Notes: generated by a model from the letters alone, not told the origin. A DNA stretch of 64,000 nucleotides from Candidatus Omnitrophota bacterium (GCA_016934335.1 JAFGTC010000051.1:1-64000), one strand, 5' to 3'; counted from the stretch's first letter, positions 1-8,963 are shown. Numbers and translations: made by a program.

Positions 1-1461
1 AACGCCGTCGACGCCGCCGTCGCCGCCGCTTGGGCGCTGGGCGTCTGCGAGCCCCAGGCTTCCGGAGCGGGCGGGCAGACGATGATGCTGATTCATATCG
101 CCGATACAAAACGCACATTCGCATTGGACGGCTCCTCGCGCGCGCCCAATCGCATTGTTCCGGGATCGTTCTCCAAGAGCCAATTGCTCAATGGGTATGT
201 CGCCGCGACGGTTCCCAGCACTCCGGCGGTCTTGGAATATGCGCGGCGCACCTACGGTTCGCTTCCTCTGTCTCGTCTCCTGGAACCGGCCATTCGTCTC
301 GCGGAAGCCGGAGTTGTCGTCAGCGACTTGTATCATCGTCTTCTCAAGCGCGAATTGAAGCGTCTGCGTTCGGGCGCCGCCGGCCCGATTTTTTTGAAAA
401 ACGGAGAAAAAGCGCATTCCGCCGGCGCGCTGTTCAAACAGCCTGCGCTTGCATCCACACTGCGGCAATTGGCTGAAAAAGGGATCGACGATTTTTATGC
501 CGGCGCCATCGCTGGCGCCATAGCCGATGATATGGCCAAAAACAAAGGATTGATTCATCGCGACGATCTCGCGCAGATTCCCTGGCCGATCGAACGGCGT
601 CCCTTGAGCGGGCGCTTTGAAAATAAGCGCATTCTTACTTTTCCTCCTCCCGGCGCGGGTCGCACTTTGATCGAAATGCTCAATATTTTCCAACAATTTC
701 CGCCTGCTCAGCGCGACCTGGATTCGCCGCTGGGAGCGGTGCGCCTCGCCGAAGTGATTCGCCGCGCTTTTCTCGACCGGCGAGACCGCCCTTTCGACCC
801 GAATTTTTACCCTCAGATCGACGACAAACGGATGTTGAGCGTGGAGTACAGCCAATTGATTGCCGGTCAGGTTCGAAATCGCATCCGGACGCACGGCGAT
901 ACGACCCATCTCACCGTCATGGATCGGCAGGGAAACATTGTCGCGTTGACTCAATCCATCGAACGTGTTTTTGGATCGGGCGTATGCTCGCCGGACTTGG
1001 GATTTCTTTACAATAACTACATGAGCGCTTTTGAATATGAGGATATTTCACATCCTTATTATTTGCGCCCCAATGCCGTTCCCTGGGCCAGCGTAGCGCC
1101 GACCATCGTGTTTCGAGGCCGCCGCCCCTGGCTGGCGCTGGGATCGCCGGGCAGCGAGCGCATCGCCTCCACGATTCTGCAGGTGCTTCTGCGTCTCGAA
1201 AAGCAGTCTCCCATGGACGCCGTGGCGGCGCCTCGCCTGCATTGTTCGCTGAAGGGCGTGGTTTACCTGGAGGCGTCCCGCATGCGCAGCGACATCCCCC
1301 GGACGCTTAGAAAGCGCGGTTTTGATATCATCGAGCGAGAACCGTTTTCGTTTTATCTCGGCTGCGTCCAGATGGTTTTGCGAGATAAAGATCTTTTCAC
1401 GGGCGTCGCCGACCTGCGCCGCGACGGTTCGGCCGGCGGCCCGGACTCGATTCGGTCATGA
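1..1461 (+). CDS. Gamma-glutamyltransferase (5' end cut by window edge)
   Basis: Gamma-glutamyltranspeptidases hydrolyse or transfer the gamma-glutamyl group of glutathione-like compounds, usually in the periplasm, and mature by autocleavage before a catalytic threonine. The reading frame is open from base 1 and begins inside the family motif NAVDAAVAAAWALGVCEP, so the N-terminus and any signal peptide lie outside the window. The autocleavage region is present as GDTTHLTVMD followed by GNIVALTQSIERVFGSG, so the nucleophilic Thr is intact. The glycine-rich loop reads GSPGSERI, where the family more often has GSPGGSRI. The stop overlaps the next gene by 4 bp (ATGA), so the two are probably translationally coupled. 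The family assignment is firm; the physiological substrate is not. Confidence 0.9.
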   Translation, partial: NAVDAAVAAAWALGVCEPQASGAGGQTMMLIHIADTKRTFALDGSSRAPNRIVPGSFSKSQLLNGYVAATVPSTPAVLEYARRTYGSLPLSRLLEPAIRLAEAGVVVSDLYHRLLKRELKRLRSGAAGPIFLKNGEKAHSAGALFKQPALASTLRQLAEKGIDDFYAGAIAGAIADDMAKNKGLIHRDDLAQIPWPIERRPLSGRFENKRILTFPPPGAGRTLIEMLNIFQQFPPAQRDLDSPLGAVRLAEVIRRAFLDRRDRPFDPNFYPQIDDKRMLSVEYSQLIAGQVRNRIRTHGDTTHLTVMDRQGNIVALTQSIERVFGSGVCSPDLGFLYNNYMSAFEYEDISHPYYLRPNAVPWASVAPTIVFRGRRPWLALGSPGSERIASTILQVLLRLEKQSPMDAVAAPRLHCSLKGVVYLEASRMRSDIPRTLRKRGFDIIEREPFSFYLGCVQMVLRDKDLFTGVADLRRDGSAGGPDSIRS

Positions 1462-2171
1462 GCAGTCATGAAAAACTTCCTTTTCTGCTTTCCAATCCCC
1501 ACGCGGGTTTGCGCATTCCTCCCGAAGTGCAATCCTGCTGTATTCTCTCGCAAAAAGACATCGTCGAAGACGGCGATGAAGGCGCCGGAGAAATTTATGA
1601 TTTAGCCTCTTATGTCCAGGAATGCATTTCGGCGGATATTGCTCGCGCGATCGTCGATCTGAATCGATCGCGCGATGATTTTCGGCCTGACGGCGTTGTC
1701 AAAACGCAGACCTGCTGGAAAGTACCCGTTTATTCAACCTATCCTTCCAAACTGATTATCGAGCGGCTTTTGAAGCAATATTACGATCCCTACCATCAGA
1801 GGCTTCGCGAACTGGCTGGATCTGTTCGCATGGGCGTCGATTGCCACACCATGGCGGCGCAAGCGCCGCCCATCGAAGCGGATCATGGCCAGGAACGCCC
1901 CTGGGTCTGCCTCAGCGACTTGAACGGGAACTCGCTGCCCCGGGGGTGGATGGACATTCTCCATGATTGTTTCTCCCGGCAATTTGAAGGCCGCGTTCGA
2001 GTGAATCATCCCTTTCAGGGCGGCTATATCACTCGATCTCATCATCATGAAATGCCGTGGCTCCAGCTGGAATTAACGCGTGCGCCGATTTTTTCCCCCG
2101 AGCAGAAAAGAAGCCGCGTTCTCGCTTCGCTTCAAAATTTTTGGGAAACCCTGCGAAAAGAAGAGTCGTGA
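1458..2171 (+). CDS. N-formylglutamate amidohydrolase family protein
   Basis: Proteins of this family (HutG/FGase-like) remove formyl or related acyl groups from N-acylated glutamate or similar amino acids using a zinc-dependent hydrolase fold. This 237-aa protein starts with the family pattern LLSNPHAGLRIP, continues with an early DGDEGAGEIYDLA stretch and a RAIVDLNRSRDD motif, and has GVDCHTMA as a likely metal-binding segment. The late NHPFQGGYITR and LQLELTR motifs also fit. The start ATG overlaps the stop of the gamma-glutamyltransferase gene. Together the two may recover glutamate from gamma-glutamyl or N-acyl compounds, but that pairing is inference. No histidine-utilisation genes are nearby, so a hut role is unsupported. 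Confidence 0.8.
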   Translation: MSSHEKLPFLLSNPHAGLRIPPEVQSCCILSQKDIVEDGDEGAGEIYDLASYVQECISADIARAIVDLNRSRDDFRPDGVVKTQTCWKVPVYSTYPSKLIIERLLKQYYDPYHQRLRELAGSVRMGVDCHTMAAQAPPIEADHGQERPWVCLSDLNGNSLPRGWMDILHDCFSRQFEGRVRVNHPFQGGYITRSHHHEMPWLQLELTRAPIFSPEQKRSRVLASLQNFWETLRKEES

Positions 2172-2302
2172 TCTCCGCCTCTGACGGTCATCAAAGCCGG
2201 AATACGTTATAATATCCAACAGATATCATTATGGGCTGCGGAGCGAGTTTTTATGACGCGGCGTTTTTGATCTTCGATCCATCGAAATGGGAGAAATAAA
2301 CG

Positions 2303-3415
2303 ATGAAAATTCTGGAATTATTGCGGATGATGATAGAAGAAAAAGCCTCCGATCTCTATCTCAAAGTCGGCATCCCTCCGGCGATGCGCGTCAACAGCGA
2401 CGTGCGGCGTTTGAAAGGCGATCCTATCACCGAAGAAGATATGATCGAATCATCCCAAATTTTACTGACCACCTATCAGTTGAAGATGTTCGAAAATCGC
2501 CCCGAACTCGATTTCGCCTACAACTTGGATTCCGGCGATCGTTTTCGCATCAATCTTTTTCGCCAGCAGGGGCATATCGGGCTGGTCGCCCGGCATATTT
2601 CCGACTCGGACTTGTCGTTCGCCTCGCTGCATCTGCCGCCCGTCATGCAGGAAATGGCTGCGCTTCCCCGCGGGCTGATCGTCATCACAGGGGCCACGGG
2701 CAGCGGAAAATCCACGACGTTGGCCGCCATGATTCATTTCATGAACAAGAATCTAAACCGGCATATCGTGACGATCGAAGATCCGATCGAATTCATCCAT
2801 GTCGACGATCAGTGCATCATCAACCAGCGCGAAGTCGGCTATGACACCAACAATTTTCAGGATGCGCTGCGTCATGTCGTGCGTCAAAGCCCCGATGTAA
2901 TCCTCATCGGTGAAATGCGCGATCAGGAAACCATGTTGACTGCGATTTCCGCCGCCGAAACCGGGCACCTGGTTCTAACCACGCTTCATACCGTCGACGT
3001 CTTCCATTCCCTCGACCGTATAATCAACTACTTCCCCGACCACCTCAAATCGCAGGTGCGCCAGGAATTATCCCTTTGCCTGGAGGGAATCGTTTCCATG
3101 CGGCTGCTGCGCCGGGCGGACGGCGCCGGGCGCATTCCCGCTCTTGAAATCATGCGCTCCACCCCCACCATCCGAAAATGCCTGGTTGAAAATGAATTGT
3201 GGAAAATGCGCGAACTCATGCAAAAGGGCAGAGAAGCCGGGATGCAGACTTTCAATCAGGCTCTCTTGGATCTTTTCAAACAGGAAGTCATCACTTTTGA
3301 GGAAGCCATGGCCGCCTCATCGAATCCCGACGAATTCCGCCTCAACTCCAAAGGCTTCTTCACCGGCACCGATTCCATAGGCCTCTACGAAGCCGGCCAA
3401 ACCATGAATTCATGA
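2303..3415 (+). CDS. PilT/PilU-family type IV pilus retraction ATPase (copy 1)
   Basis: This is a hexameric secretion ATPase of the PilT/PilU type, which powers type IV pilus disassembly and so twitching motility at the inner membrane. The 370 residues show the usual order: an N-terminal PAS-like domain with KASDLYLKVG, Walker A GATGSGKST at about residues 130-138, Asp box VTIEDPIEF, Walker B DVILIGEMRD, and His box AETGHLVLTTLHT. The INQREVGYDT segment and the C-terminal tail with acidic and Ser residues look more PilU-like than PilT-like. A second paralogue lies 1.5 kb downstream. No pilB, pilC or pilin-assembly genes are adjacent. The exact PilT or PilU identity cannot be decided without a tree. 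Confidence 0.92.
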   Translation: MKILELLRMMIEEKASDLYLKVGIPPAMRVNSDVRRLKGDPITEEDMIESSQILLTTYQLKMFENRPELDFAYNLDSGDRFRINLFRQQGHIGLVARHISDSDLSFASLHLPPVMQEMAALPRGLIVITGATGSGKSTTLAAMIHFMNKNLNRHIVTIEDPIEFIHVDDQCIINQREVGYDTNNFQDALRHVVRQSPDVILIGEMRDQETMLTAISAAETGHLVLTTLHTVDVFHSLDRIINYFPDHLKSQVRQELSLCLEGIVSMRLLRRADGAGRIPALEIMRSTPTIRKCLVENELWKMRELMQKGREAGMQTFNQALLDLFKQEVITFEEAMAASSNPDEFRLNSKGFFTGTDSIGLYEAGQTMNS

Positions 3416-3521
3416 AATCGGGCGCTTCTTCAAAGTCCAATCGTTACTCCGACCTTCTCAATTCGTAAAAACGATCGTTAAATGATATCTTCATTATGAG
3501 ATTTCAAGGTGGTTTTTTTTG

Positions 3522-4709
3522 ATGAAAACATTGTTGAATTGGATGACTGCGGTCAGCTGCGTTTTCGGATTATTTTCGTTCGCCTCGTGGGGTGACGCGT
3601 CTTCCTCCCTCTCGCCTCTGCCGGCTTTTTCTCCTTGTACAATTCCCTTGGAATGGAGCGCCGCCGAACCGCTCGAGAGCGCCACGTATACCATTTTTTA
3701 CCGCCGCGGCGGGGCGGGGGAATGGAGCGGCTGGCAAAGCGCCGCCTCATTGCAGGCCGTGAGCGCCACCCAGGGAGTGTTCGAAGCCGAACAGGGTGGA
3801 TCGTACGAATTTCGGTCGGCGGTCTTCTCACCGAAGGAAAGCGAAATGGCGATTCTCGCCGATTTCGATTTTTACGATTCGGATGACGGCTATTTTCTCG
3901 CCTCGGAGCGCAATTCCATCCATCCGGCTTGCAGCGCGGGCGGATTCAATCGCACTTTTCATATCCAAACGGATTCGGTCATCCAGGGGAACGGCTGCTA
4001 CAACTTTACCTTTCATTCCAACCTGAAGGATTTATCAAGCGTTCCGCCCGGCGCCCTCATCGGTCTACGCTTTGGAAAGGGCATTCCGGAGAAGGATTGG
4101 TCTTCTTTTCGATTTTTGGAATTGTACTATTGGGGCGATGTCCCCGGCGGCGTGGATTTGTGGATCGAATCCAGCAAAGTCGGCATTCGCCAGCCCCTCC
4201 ATCGTTTTTCGGAGGATGGAAACGAACTCAATCAATGGCACTCCATCCTGGTCGACCTCGATCGGGTCATGGGCGATCCCGAAGCCCGGCGCGAGATCCG
4301 AACGTTGGCGTTTGTGAAGCGCATCCACAATCTCGATTGGACGAAAAAGTACGAAATTCGCCTTGACGCGATTCGGCTCTGGCGTACGAGAAATTTTGTG
4401 AGAACCTCAATCGACGATACGCCGCCGGCGGCGCCCCAAAATGTGCGATATGAACGCAAGCCGAATGCGATTGAATGGACTTGGGATCCTTCCCAGGAAG
4501 ATCACTCGAATATCGCCGGCTATTCGTTCTTGTTCACTCAGGATCGGCGAAAAAAACTTCCCCCGACCATTTTGTCCGCCACGAACTTTGTCTCGATCCC
4601 CTTCAAAAAAACCTCGTTTTATCAGGAATTTTTCTTCATGGTGTCGGCCTGCAACGAAGCGGGGCTTTGGTCGCCGATTACGCAAAGCGGCTTCACCTCG
4701 AAGCCTTGA
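3522..4709 (+). CDS. Secreted protein with jelly-roll-like region and C-terminal FnIII domain
   Basis: I do not recognise a named family. The protein has a clear Sec signal peptide (hydrophobic residues about 6-25, then SWGDASSS). Next come a short Ser/Pro segment, a central part that reads like a galactose-binding or CBM-like beta sandwich (FRFLELYYWGDVPGG, then WHSILVDLDRV), and a C-terminal fibronectin type III-like domain starting near DDTPPAAPQNVRYE and ending in ACNEAGLWSPITQSG. ATG at 3522 is chosen because AAGGTGG lies about 10 nt upstream; the in-frame TTG at 3519 is less likely. It sits between the two PilT-type genes, which makes a link to pili or surface adhesion possible but unproven. 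Confidence 0.75.
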   Translation: MKTLLNWMTAVSCVFGLFSFASWGDASSSLSPLPAFSPCTIPLEWSAAEPLESATYTIFYRRGGAGEWSGWQSAASLQAVSATQGVFEAEQGGSYEFRSAVFSPKESEMAILADFDFYDSDDGYFLASERNSIHPACSAGGFNRTFHIQTDSVIQGNGCYNFTFHSNLKDLSSVPPGALIGLRFGKGIPEKDWSSFRFLELYYWGDVPGGVDLWIESSKVGIRQPLHRFSEDGNELNQWHSILVDLDRVMGDPEARREIRTLAFVKRIHNLDWTKKYEIRLDAIRLWRTRNFVRTSIDDTPPAAPQNVRYERKPNAIEWTWDPSQEDHSNIAGYSFLFTQDRRKKLPPTILSATNFVSIPFKKTSFYQEFFFMVSACNEAGLWSPITQSGFTSKP

Positions 4710-4916
4710 GGTGCGCTTTTGAAGGTTTAAGAAAAAATCACTCAGTCCACTAAACTCGCCGGAGATATTTATCGTCTGATTAGGGAGGAGGGCTTTTTCG
4801 AGAATCAGGGAGAGGAGCGCAAAACGTGGATTGATTCGACAATCGCGCCATTTTCGCTTATCATTATGATTATAACCATACAATGAAATCTTGTTTTTCC
4901 GTAAGGAGTCTCATAG

Positions 4917-6029
4917 ATGGAAATATCCGATTTATTTGAATTGACGGCCAGCATGGATGCGTCCGATTTGTTGTTGACCGCCGGAACGCCGCCGATGGTT
5001 CGCGTTCACGGATCGCTCAAGCGATTGAATTATCCCGATCTGACTCCCAAAGAAGTGAAGCGTTTGGTTTATAGCCTGCTGAACGAACAGCAGCGATTGA
5101 AATTCGAGGAAAACAAGGAACTCGATCTGTCATTGGGAATGGGGATCGAGCATCGCTATCGCGTCAATGTTTATCTGCAGAAAGGCTGCGTCGCCGCGGC
5201 GTTTCGCCCGATTCCCCATAAAATCCCTAAATTGAAGGATCTGGGGCTGCCGCCGGTCGTCTTTGATCTATCGTTTTTGCCCCAAGGCCTGATTTTAGTC
5301 ACGGGTCCGACCGGTCATGGGAAATCGACGACCCTGGCTTCCATCATCGATTTAATCAATACCAACAAATGCTGCCATATCATCTCCATCGAAGATCCGA
5401 TCGAATATATTCACACCCATCGCAACAGCGTCGTCGATCAGCGCGAATTGGGCGGCGACACGCACGCCTTTTCGACGGCGTTGAAATATTGCCTGCGCCA
5501 GGATCCTGATGTGATTCTAGTGGGTGAGATGCGCGACCTCGATACAATCGCCGCCGCGCTGACCGCCGCCGAAACCGGGCATCTGGTCTTGGCGACGCTT
5601 CACACCAACGATGCGGTTCAGACGATCGACCGCATCATCGATGTGTTCCCTGAACGGCAGCAGCAGCAGGTTCGCGTTCAGTTGTCTCTCTGTCTTCAGG
5701 CGGTGATCTCTCAGCGCCTGCTGCCCAAAGCATCGGGCAGCGGCCGCGTTCTTTCCGTCGAAGTGCTGCGAAATGTTCATTCGTCGGCGGCCCTGATTCG
5801 AGAAGGCAAAACCCACCAACTTTATACGGTCATCGAAACGGGAACCAAGGATGGAATGATGACCATGGACGCCTCTCTGATTCGGTTATACGAACGAGGT
5901 TTGATCACTCGCGAAGAAGCCGAATTGCACATGCGGCACCCGCCGTCTCTCGTCGAAGCCCTCTCCAAAAAAGGCGGTGAAAAAAAAGGCGAGGCGTTTA
6001 CTCGAAAACTGCTCGTGAAGCGCCCGTAA
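4917..6029 (+). CDS. pilT: PilT-family type IV pilus retraction ATPase (copy 2)
   Basis: This is a retraction ATPase for type IV pili. It has the PilT signature set: DASDLLLTAGTPPMVRVHG at the N-terminus, Walker A GPTGHGKST at residues 130-138 (the His variant common in true PilT), Asp box ISIEDPIEY, Walker B DVILVGEMRD, His box AETGHLVLATLHTNDA, and the downstream EGKTHQLYTVIETG region. It has the same length (370 aa) as the copy at 2303 but differs throughout, so the two are old paralogues rather than a recent duplication. It carries its own AAGGAG ribosome-binding site. A convergent bidirectional hairpin terminator follows at about 6057. Confidence 0.94.
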   Translation: MEISDLFELTASMDASDLLLTAGTPPMVRVHGSLKRLNYPDLTPKEVKRLVYSLLNEQQRLKFEENKELDLSLGMGIEHRYRVNVYLQKGCVAAAFRPIPHKIPKLKDLGLPPVVFDLSFLPQGLILVTGPTGHGKSTTLASIIDLINTNKCCHIISIEDPIEYIHTHRNSVVDQRELGGDTHAFSTALKYCLRQDPDVILVGEMRDLDTIAAALTAAETGHLVLATLHTNDAVQTIDRIIDVFPERQQQQVRVQLSLCLQAVISQRLLPKASGSGRVLSVEVLRNVHSSAALIREGKTHQLYTVIETGTKDGMMTMDASLIRLYERGLITREEAELHMRHPPSLVEALSKKGGEKKGEAFTRKLLVKRP

Positions 6030-6056
6030 TCCCGCCCTCTTTCTCTCAAAATAAAG

Positions 6057-6084
6057 CGGAGGCGCCCATCCCAAAGCGCCTCCG
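6057..6084. terminator. Bidirectional hairpin terminator between pilT and pit
   Basis: A 9-bp perfect stem, CGGAGGCGC at 6057-6065 and its complement at 6076-6084, surrounds a 10-nt loop. It lies between two convergent genes. Read on the minus strand, a T-rich stretch follows the stem, so it serves at least the phosphate-transporter transcript well. Confidence 0.7.
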
Positions 6085-6126
6085 TCATTCATGCAGTGAG
6101 GGGAAAGTCTATTCCTGCGAAATAGA

Positions 6127-7707
6127 TTACATTTCCGAAGAATCGGTTTCGCTGGCGAACAACATTTGTTCCGATTGGGTCGAATCGCCCACTAATTTCT
6201 GCCGGCGCTCCGTCGCTTCCTGCTGCATCCGCTCTTCTTGTTGGTCGGATTTTCGCTTCATGAACCAGCGCGTGGTTAAGTTAATGATCAGGCATACTAT
6301 GATGCCGATTGTTCCAAGCACTGTAATCATATAGGAGCAGAATCCGGTTAAGAGCGCGGCCAGCAAAGCGGATAAAAACCAACATGTCACAACCCAAATG
6401 GCTCGACCTAACTTCAATTTAGCGTCGCCGCGCTGGAAAATCTTGTCCGCCCAACCCGTCGATACAACGGCGGCGAACGAAACGTAGGTGGTTGAAACGG
6501 GCAGTCCCATGCCGGATGCGAAAGCGATGACGCTGGCCGATACGGATGTGATGACCGCCGCCCGCAAGGCGTCATAATGCTGCAATTTTTTGGATGGGGC
6601 GATTTCCGGTTTGGGCGCTAAGGCTTCTTCCGGCTGAGGTTTGGGGGCAAAAAGGCTCGCTATCCTGATGCACCAATTCGGAGCGTATAGACGCACGATG
6701 TCCCCTTGGCTTCCCGTATTGACGGCCGCTCGCGTTACGCGCTGGGCGTTGCGCGTCGTCATTCCGAGGGCCAGCAGCAAGCCGGATATGAGAAGCAGCC
6801 AGGAGGGTACGTCAATCTCGGGCGCCAGCTCGCCGTGCCTCAGGATCATGTAAGAGGCGACGCCCGGCGAAGCGCAGTTGGCTAAATCGTTTTGACCGAA
6901 TGCAATGGCGATGGCGATCATGCCGATCACCGCCAGGGAGGAAAAAAGATGACGATTGAATTTCTCTCCGCCCAGCTGCAGCACCGCCCATATAATGATT
7001 GAAAGTACGCACCATAATGCTAATAAAACGAATGGAACGCCTAATTCATCCAACGTAAACGACCGGATGGTTTTAACGAAGGCTACGTTTTTCATCCCCT
7101 TGATCAAGATGAAATAGCCGAGACCCGTCAACAAGGCGCCGGCGATCCAGGGGCCGTGCAATTTAACTTTTTCCTGGTTTTCGCAATCCTTCCCGATTAC
7201 GCCTCGAAAGATGCGCTGCACCATGAAGCCGAAAGCGCCGCTGGAGATAATCGAGCAGATAATCGCAACGATGACGACGCCGCTCTTATTCCAATGCACT
7301 GCATCGAATCCCCCGAGCACCAGGCCGCCGCCCAACAGAGAAAATACCAGACCGGCCGTCGTCGAGATGGGCATGCCGAAGGCGGAGAAGGAATAGAGCA
7401 GAACCGTATCGGTCAAGTAGACGCCGAGATAGATGGCCAAGGCGTCGTTCGTGGTAATCGTGGCGGCCATGGGATCGAAAATCCCTTTGCGCGCCGTCTC
7501 CATCACCGGCGAAGAGGCCCAAGCGCCGATAATCACCGCCAATCCTGCGATGCGCACCGCCATTTTTCGCTTCATGACTCGCGCACCGAATACGGCGTTC
7601 ACAATGTTGGTGGCGTCATTTCGACCGACTTCCACGGTATCCCAGATCAGCATGCCAATAGCGACGATGCCTGCGGTGTATGTAAAAAGGGATGCTTCTA
7701 TAAACAT
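6127..7707 (-). CDS. PiT-family inorganic phosphate transporter
   Basis: This inner-membrane permease belongs to the PiT/PHO-4 family and couples inorganic phosphate uptake to a cation. The 526-aa protein is highly hydrophobic. It contains the two family signature repeats: VGRNDATNIVNAVFGARV near residue 27 and FGQNDLANCASPGV past the middle, both variants of GxNDxxN. The conserved GMGLPVSTTYVSFAAVVS segment is in the C-terminal half. The C-terminus is a hydrophilic, glutamine-rich tail of about 40 residues. The typical PiT partner (a PhoU/DUF47 protein) is missing; the upstream minus-strand gene instead looks GrpE-like. Two hairpins lie between that gene and this one, so this transporter probably has its own regulation. 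Confidence 0.92.
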   Translation of the reverse strand: MFIEASLFTYTAGIVAIGMLIWDTVEVGRNDATNIVNAVFGARVMKRKMAVRIAGLAVIIGAWASSPVMETARKGIFDPMAATITTNDALAIYLGVYLTDTVLLYSFSAFGMPISTTAGLVFSLLGGGLVLGGFDAVHWNKSGVVIVAIICSIISSGAFGFMVQRIFRGVIGKDCENQEKVKLHGPWIAGALLTGLGYFILIKGMKNVAFVKTIRSFTLDELGVPFVLLALWCVLSIIIWAVLQLGGEKFNRHLFSSLAVIGMIAIAIAFGQNDLANCASPGVASYMILRHGELAPEIDVPSWLLLISGLLLALGMTTRNAQRVTRAAVNTGSQGDIVRLYAPNWCIRIASLFAPKPQPEEALAPKPEIAPSKKLQHYDALRAAVITSVSASVIAFASGMGLPVSTTYVSFAAVVSTGWADKIFQRGDAKLKLGRAIWVVTCWFLSALLAALLTGFCSYMITVLGTIGIIVCLIINLTTRWFMKRKSDQQEERMQQEATERRQKLVGDSTQSEQMLFASETDSSEM

Positions 7708-7814
7708 GATAAGGGAATTCCTGTCTTTTCCTGTCTTGCGGCGATTGAGTGATTTCGGTCGATTGTATAACGATGCTCTGTAATCTGGACTTAATGATCC
7801 CTAAAAAAATGATG

Positions 7815-7835
7815 GATCAAAACATTGTTTTGATC
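7815..7835. promoter_or_regulatory. Perfect 21-bp palindrome, candidate operator or attenuator for pit
   Basis: GATCAAAAC at 7815-7823 is followed by ATT and then its exact complement at 7827-7835. It lies about 110 bp before the transporter start. Read in the gene's direction it is followed by CATCA and a run of seven T, so it could be a transcription attenuator as well as a protein-binding site. Confidence 0.45.
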
Positions 7836-7891
7836 GATGAAACGTTGGCGATTTTGTTTATTCCGCATTCTAATGTAGCCGGCATAAAGAA

Positions 7892-7930
7892 AAAAGACCG
7901 GCGACAAGCTCCGCTTGCATCCGGTCTTTT
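7892..7930 (-). terminator. Rho-independent terminator after the GrpE-like gene
   Basis: A 10-bp perfect stem (AAAAGACCGG at 7892-7901 with its complement at 7921-7930) encloses a 19-nt segment that can pair internally. On the minus strand the stem runs into TTTTTT. It is placed to separate the GrpE-like transcript from the transporter gene. Confidence 0.75.
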
Positions 7931-8276
7931 GATAGTATGGAAGGTTGATGGGCAGCTCCGCCGCCAACTCTATGCAACCTTCGATTTTCGAAGGTTGGTC
8001 GGCGCCTCGGCAGTTCACTCGAATTTTCCTGTCGAAGTCCTTTTCAACCTTCTCAACAGCACCCGATCTCATTCTTTCACAAGACTTGTGCCATTGTGGA
8101 TTCCTGGATGGATTTTTACGGGATTTTTTACAGGAAATGTTGTGTAATCCTTTGTTTTGTATTAAGTTGCTTTTCATCAAGATTTCCTTAGCGTCATACA
8201 AATCCCCTCCAAAAAAAGGATTTCAGGAGGGGTAAAAATTGCCGTAATACTTGATAGGGGAGGAAAAATGGTTTCG

Positions 8277-8963
8277 TTACTCGGCTACGAGCACGACCCC
8301 TTCCTGAATTTCGCGGCCGTCGAAGGCGTAGCCGGGTTTCAAGACTCGGCAGATATGGCCCGCTTCTATTTCTTGAGACGGCTCTGTGCCGGATACGTGA
8401 ACGTACGTGGGATCGGGTTTTTGACCGATTATCGTAGTGTGTTGTAAAGGAATAGATTCAATCGCTTTATCGAATTGTTCGGCGGCTTGCTGCAATGGCT
8501 TATGGATGAAAAGAAATGTGTTCTTTAATAAACCCAGATTTCCTTCTTCGACCTTCTTTTCCATGAAACTCATTGTATCGTGAAATCGGTCGTAAAAAGT
8601 CAGCAAATTGGCCATTCGATCTTCTCGAATCGAGACCGTTTCTTTGCCTTTATAGGTGAAAACCTGGAAAATCAGAGTTTCTTCGCCAAAGAGAAATTCG
8701 CGCGGCCGACCGAGCCGGGCGGAATTCTCGCCAGATTCGGCGATGACGACATCCTTGGCGGCGCTTGTGAACCGCTGCAAATGATCGTAACACCGCCGGA
8801 TGGCGTCGCCGACGTCGCCCTTGATCGTTTCGGAATATTGTTCGAACTGCTCGCAGGCTTTAGAGAATCCGGCTTCCATGCCTTGAGGCTTGGGCGCAAC
8901 CAGACTCACTATCGTTTTCCAACTTTCCGCCAAAACATATAAATCACGCGGTCCGGTAATCAT
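8277..8963 (-). CDS. Divergent GrpE-like protein (nucleotide exchange factor fold)
   Basis: GrpE proteins release ADP from DnaK-type Hsp70 chaperones. The C-terminal half of this 228-aa protein follows the GrpE layout: an amphipathic segment with NLLTFYDRFHDTMSFMEKK, a helix with FIHKPLQQAAEQFDKA, then a PDPTYVHV stretch and the beta-domain pattern EAGHICRVLKPGYAFDGREI ending VVLVAE. This closely parallels the GrpE ending (GTVVEVLQKGY, then NGRVLRPA and V.VA). The first 110 residues are unlike GrpE and unrecognised. No dnaK or dnaJ is adjacent. A 13-bp palindrome (8964-8976) abuts the start codon. I infer an accessory or specialised GrpE; a housekeeping role is unlikely given the divergence. 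Confidence 0.6.
   Translation of the reverse strand: MITGPRDLYVLAESWKTIVSLVAPKPQGMEAGFSKACEQFEQYSETIKGDVGDAIRRCYDHLQRFTSAAKDVVIAESGENSARLGRPREFLFGEETLIFQVFTYKGKETVSIREDRMANLLTFYDRFHDTMSFMEKKVEEGNLGLLKNTFLFIHKPLQQAAEQFDKAIESIPLQHTTIIGQKPDPTYVHVSGTEPSQEIEAGHICRVLKPGYAFDGREIQEGVVLVAE

Larger units (their letters stand above)
7708..8276. other. Intergenic region with several inverted repeats upstream of the phosphate transporter
   Basis: This 569-nt stretch has no convincing gene; the overlapping ORFs on both strands are low complexity and resemble nothing. It holds three perfect or near-perfect inverted repeats (7815-7835, 7892-7930 and 8204-8232). I found no promoter here that I would defend. 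Confidence 0.6.

Noticed and set aside
2208-2213. TATAAT before the first pilT-like gene
   Set aside because: No acceptable -35 at 16-18 bp; the match may be chance, so it is not listed as a promoter.
8078-8093. Second sigma-54-like site on the minus strand
   Set aside because: TGGCAC is present but the -12 element reads TTGTG, so the invariant GC is lost; it is also 370 bp from the transporter start.
7791-8201. 136-aa minus-strand and overlapping plus-strand frames in the pit upstream region
   Set aside because: They lack ribosome-binding sites and recognisable domains, and cover inverted repeats; best read as non-coding spacer.
8277-8963. Idea that the gene next to the phosphate transporter is PhoU/DUF47
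   Set aside because: The C-terminal motif matches the GrpE beta domain and not the PhoU helical repeats.
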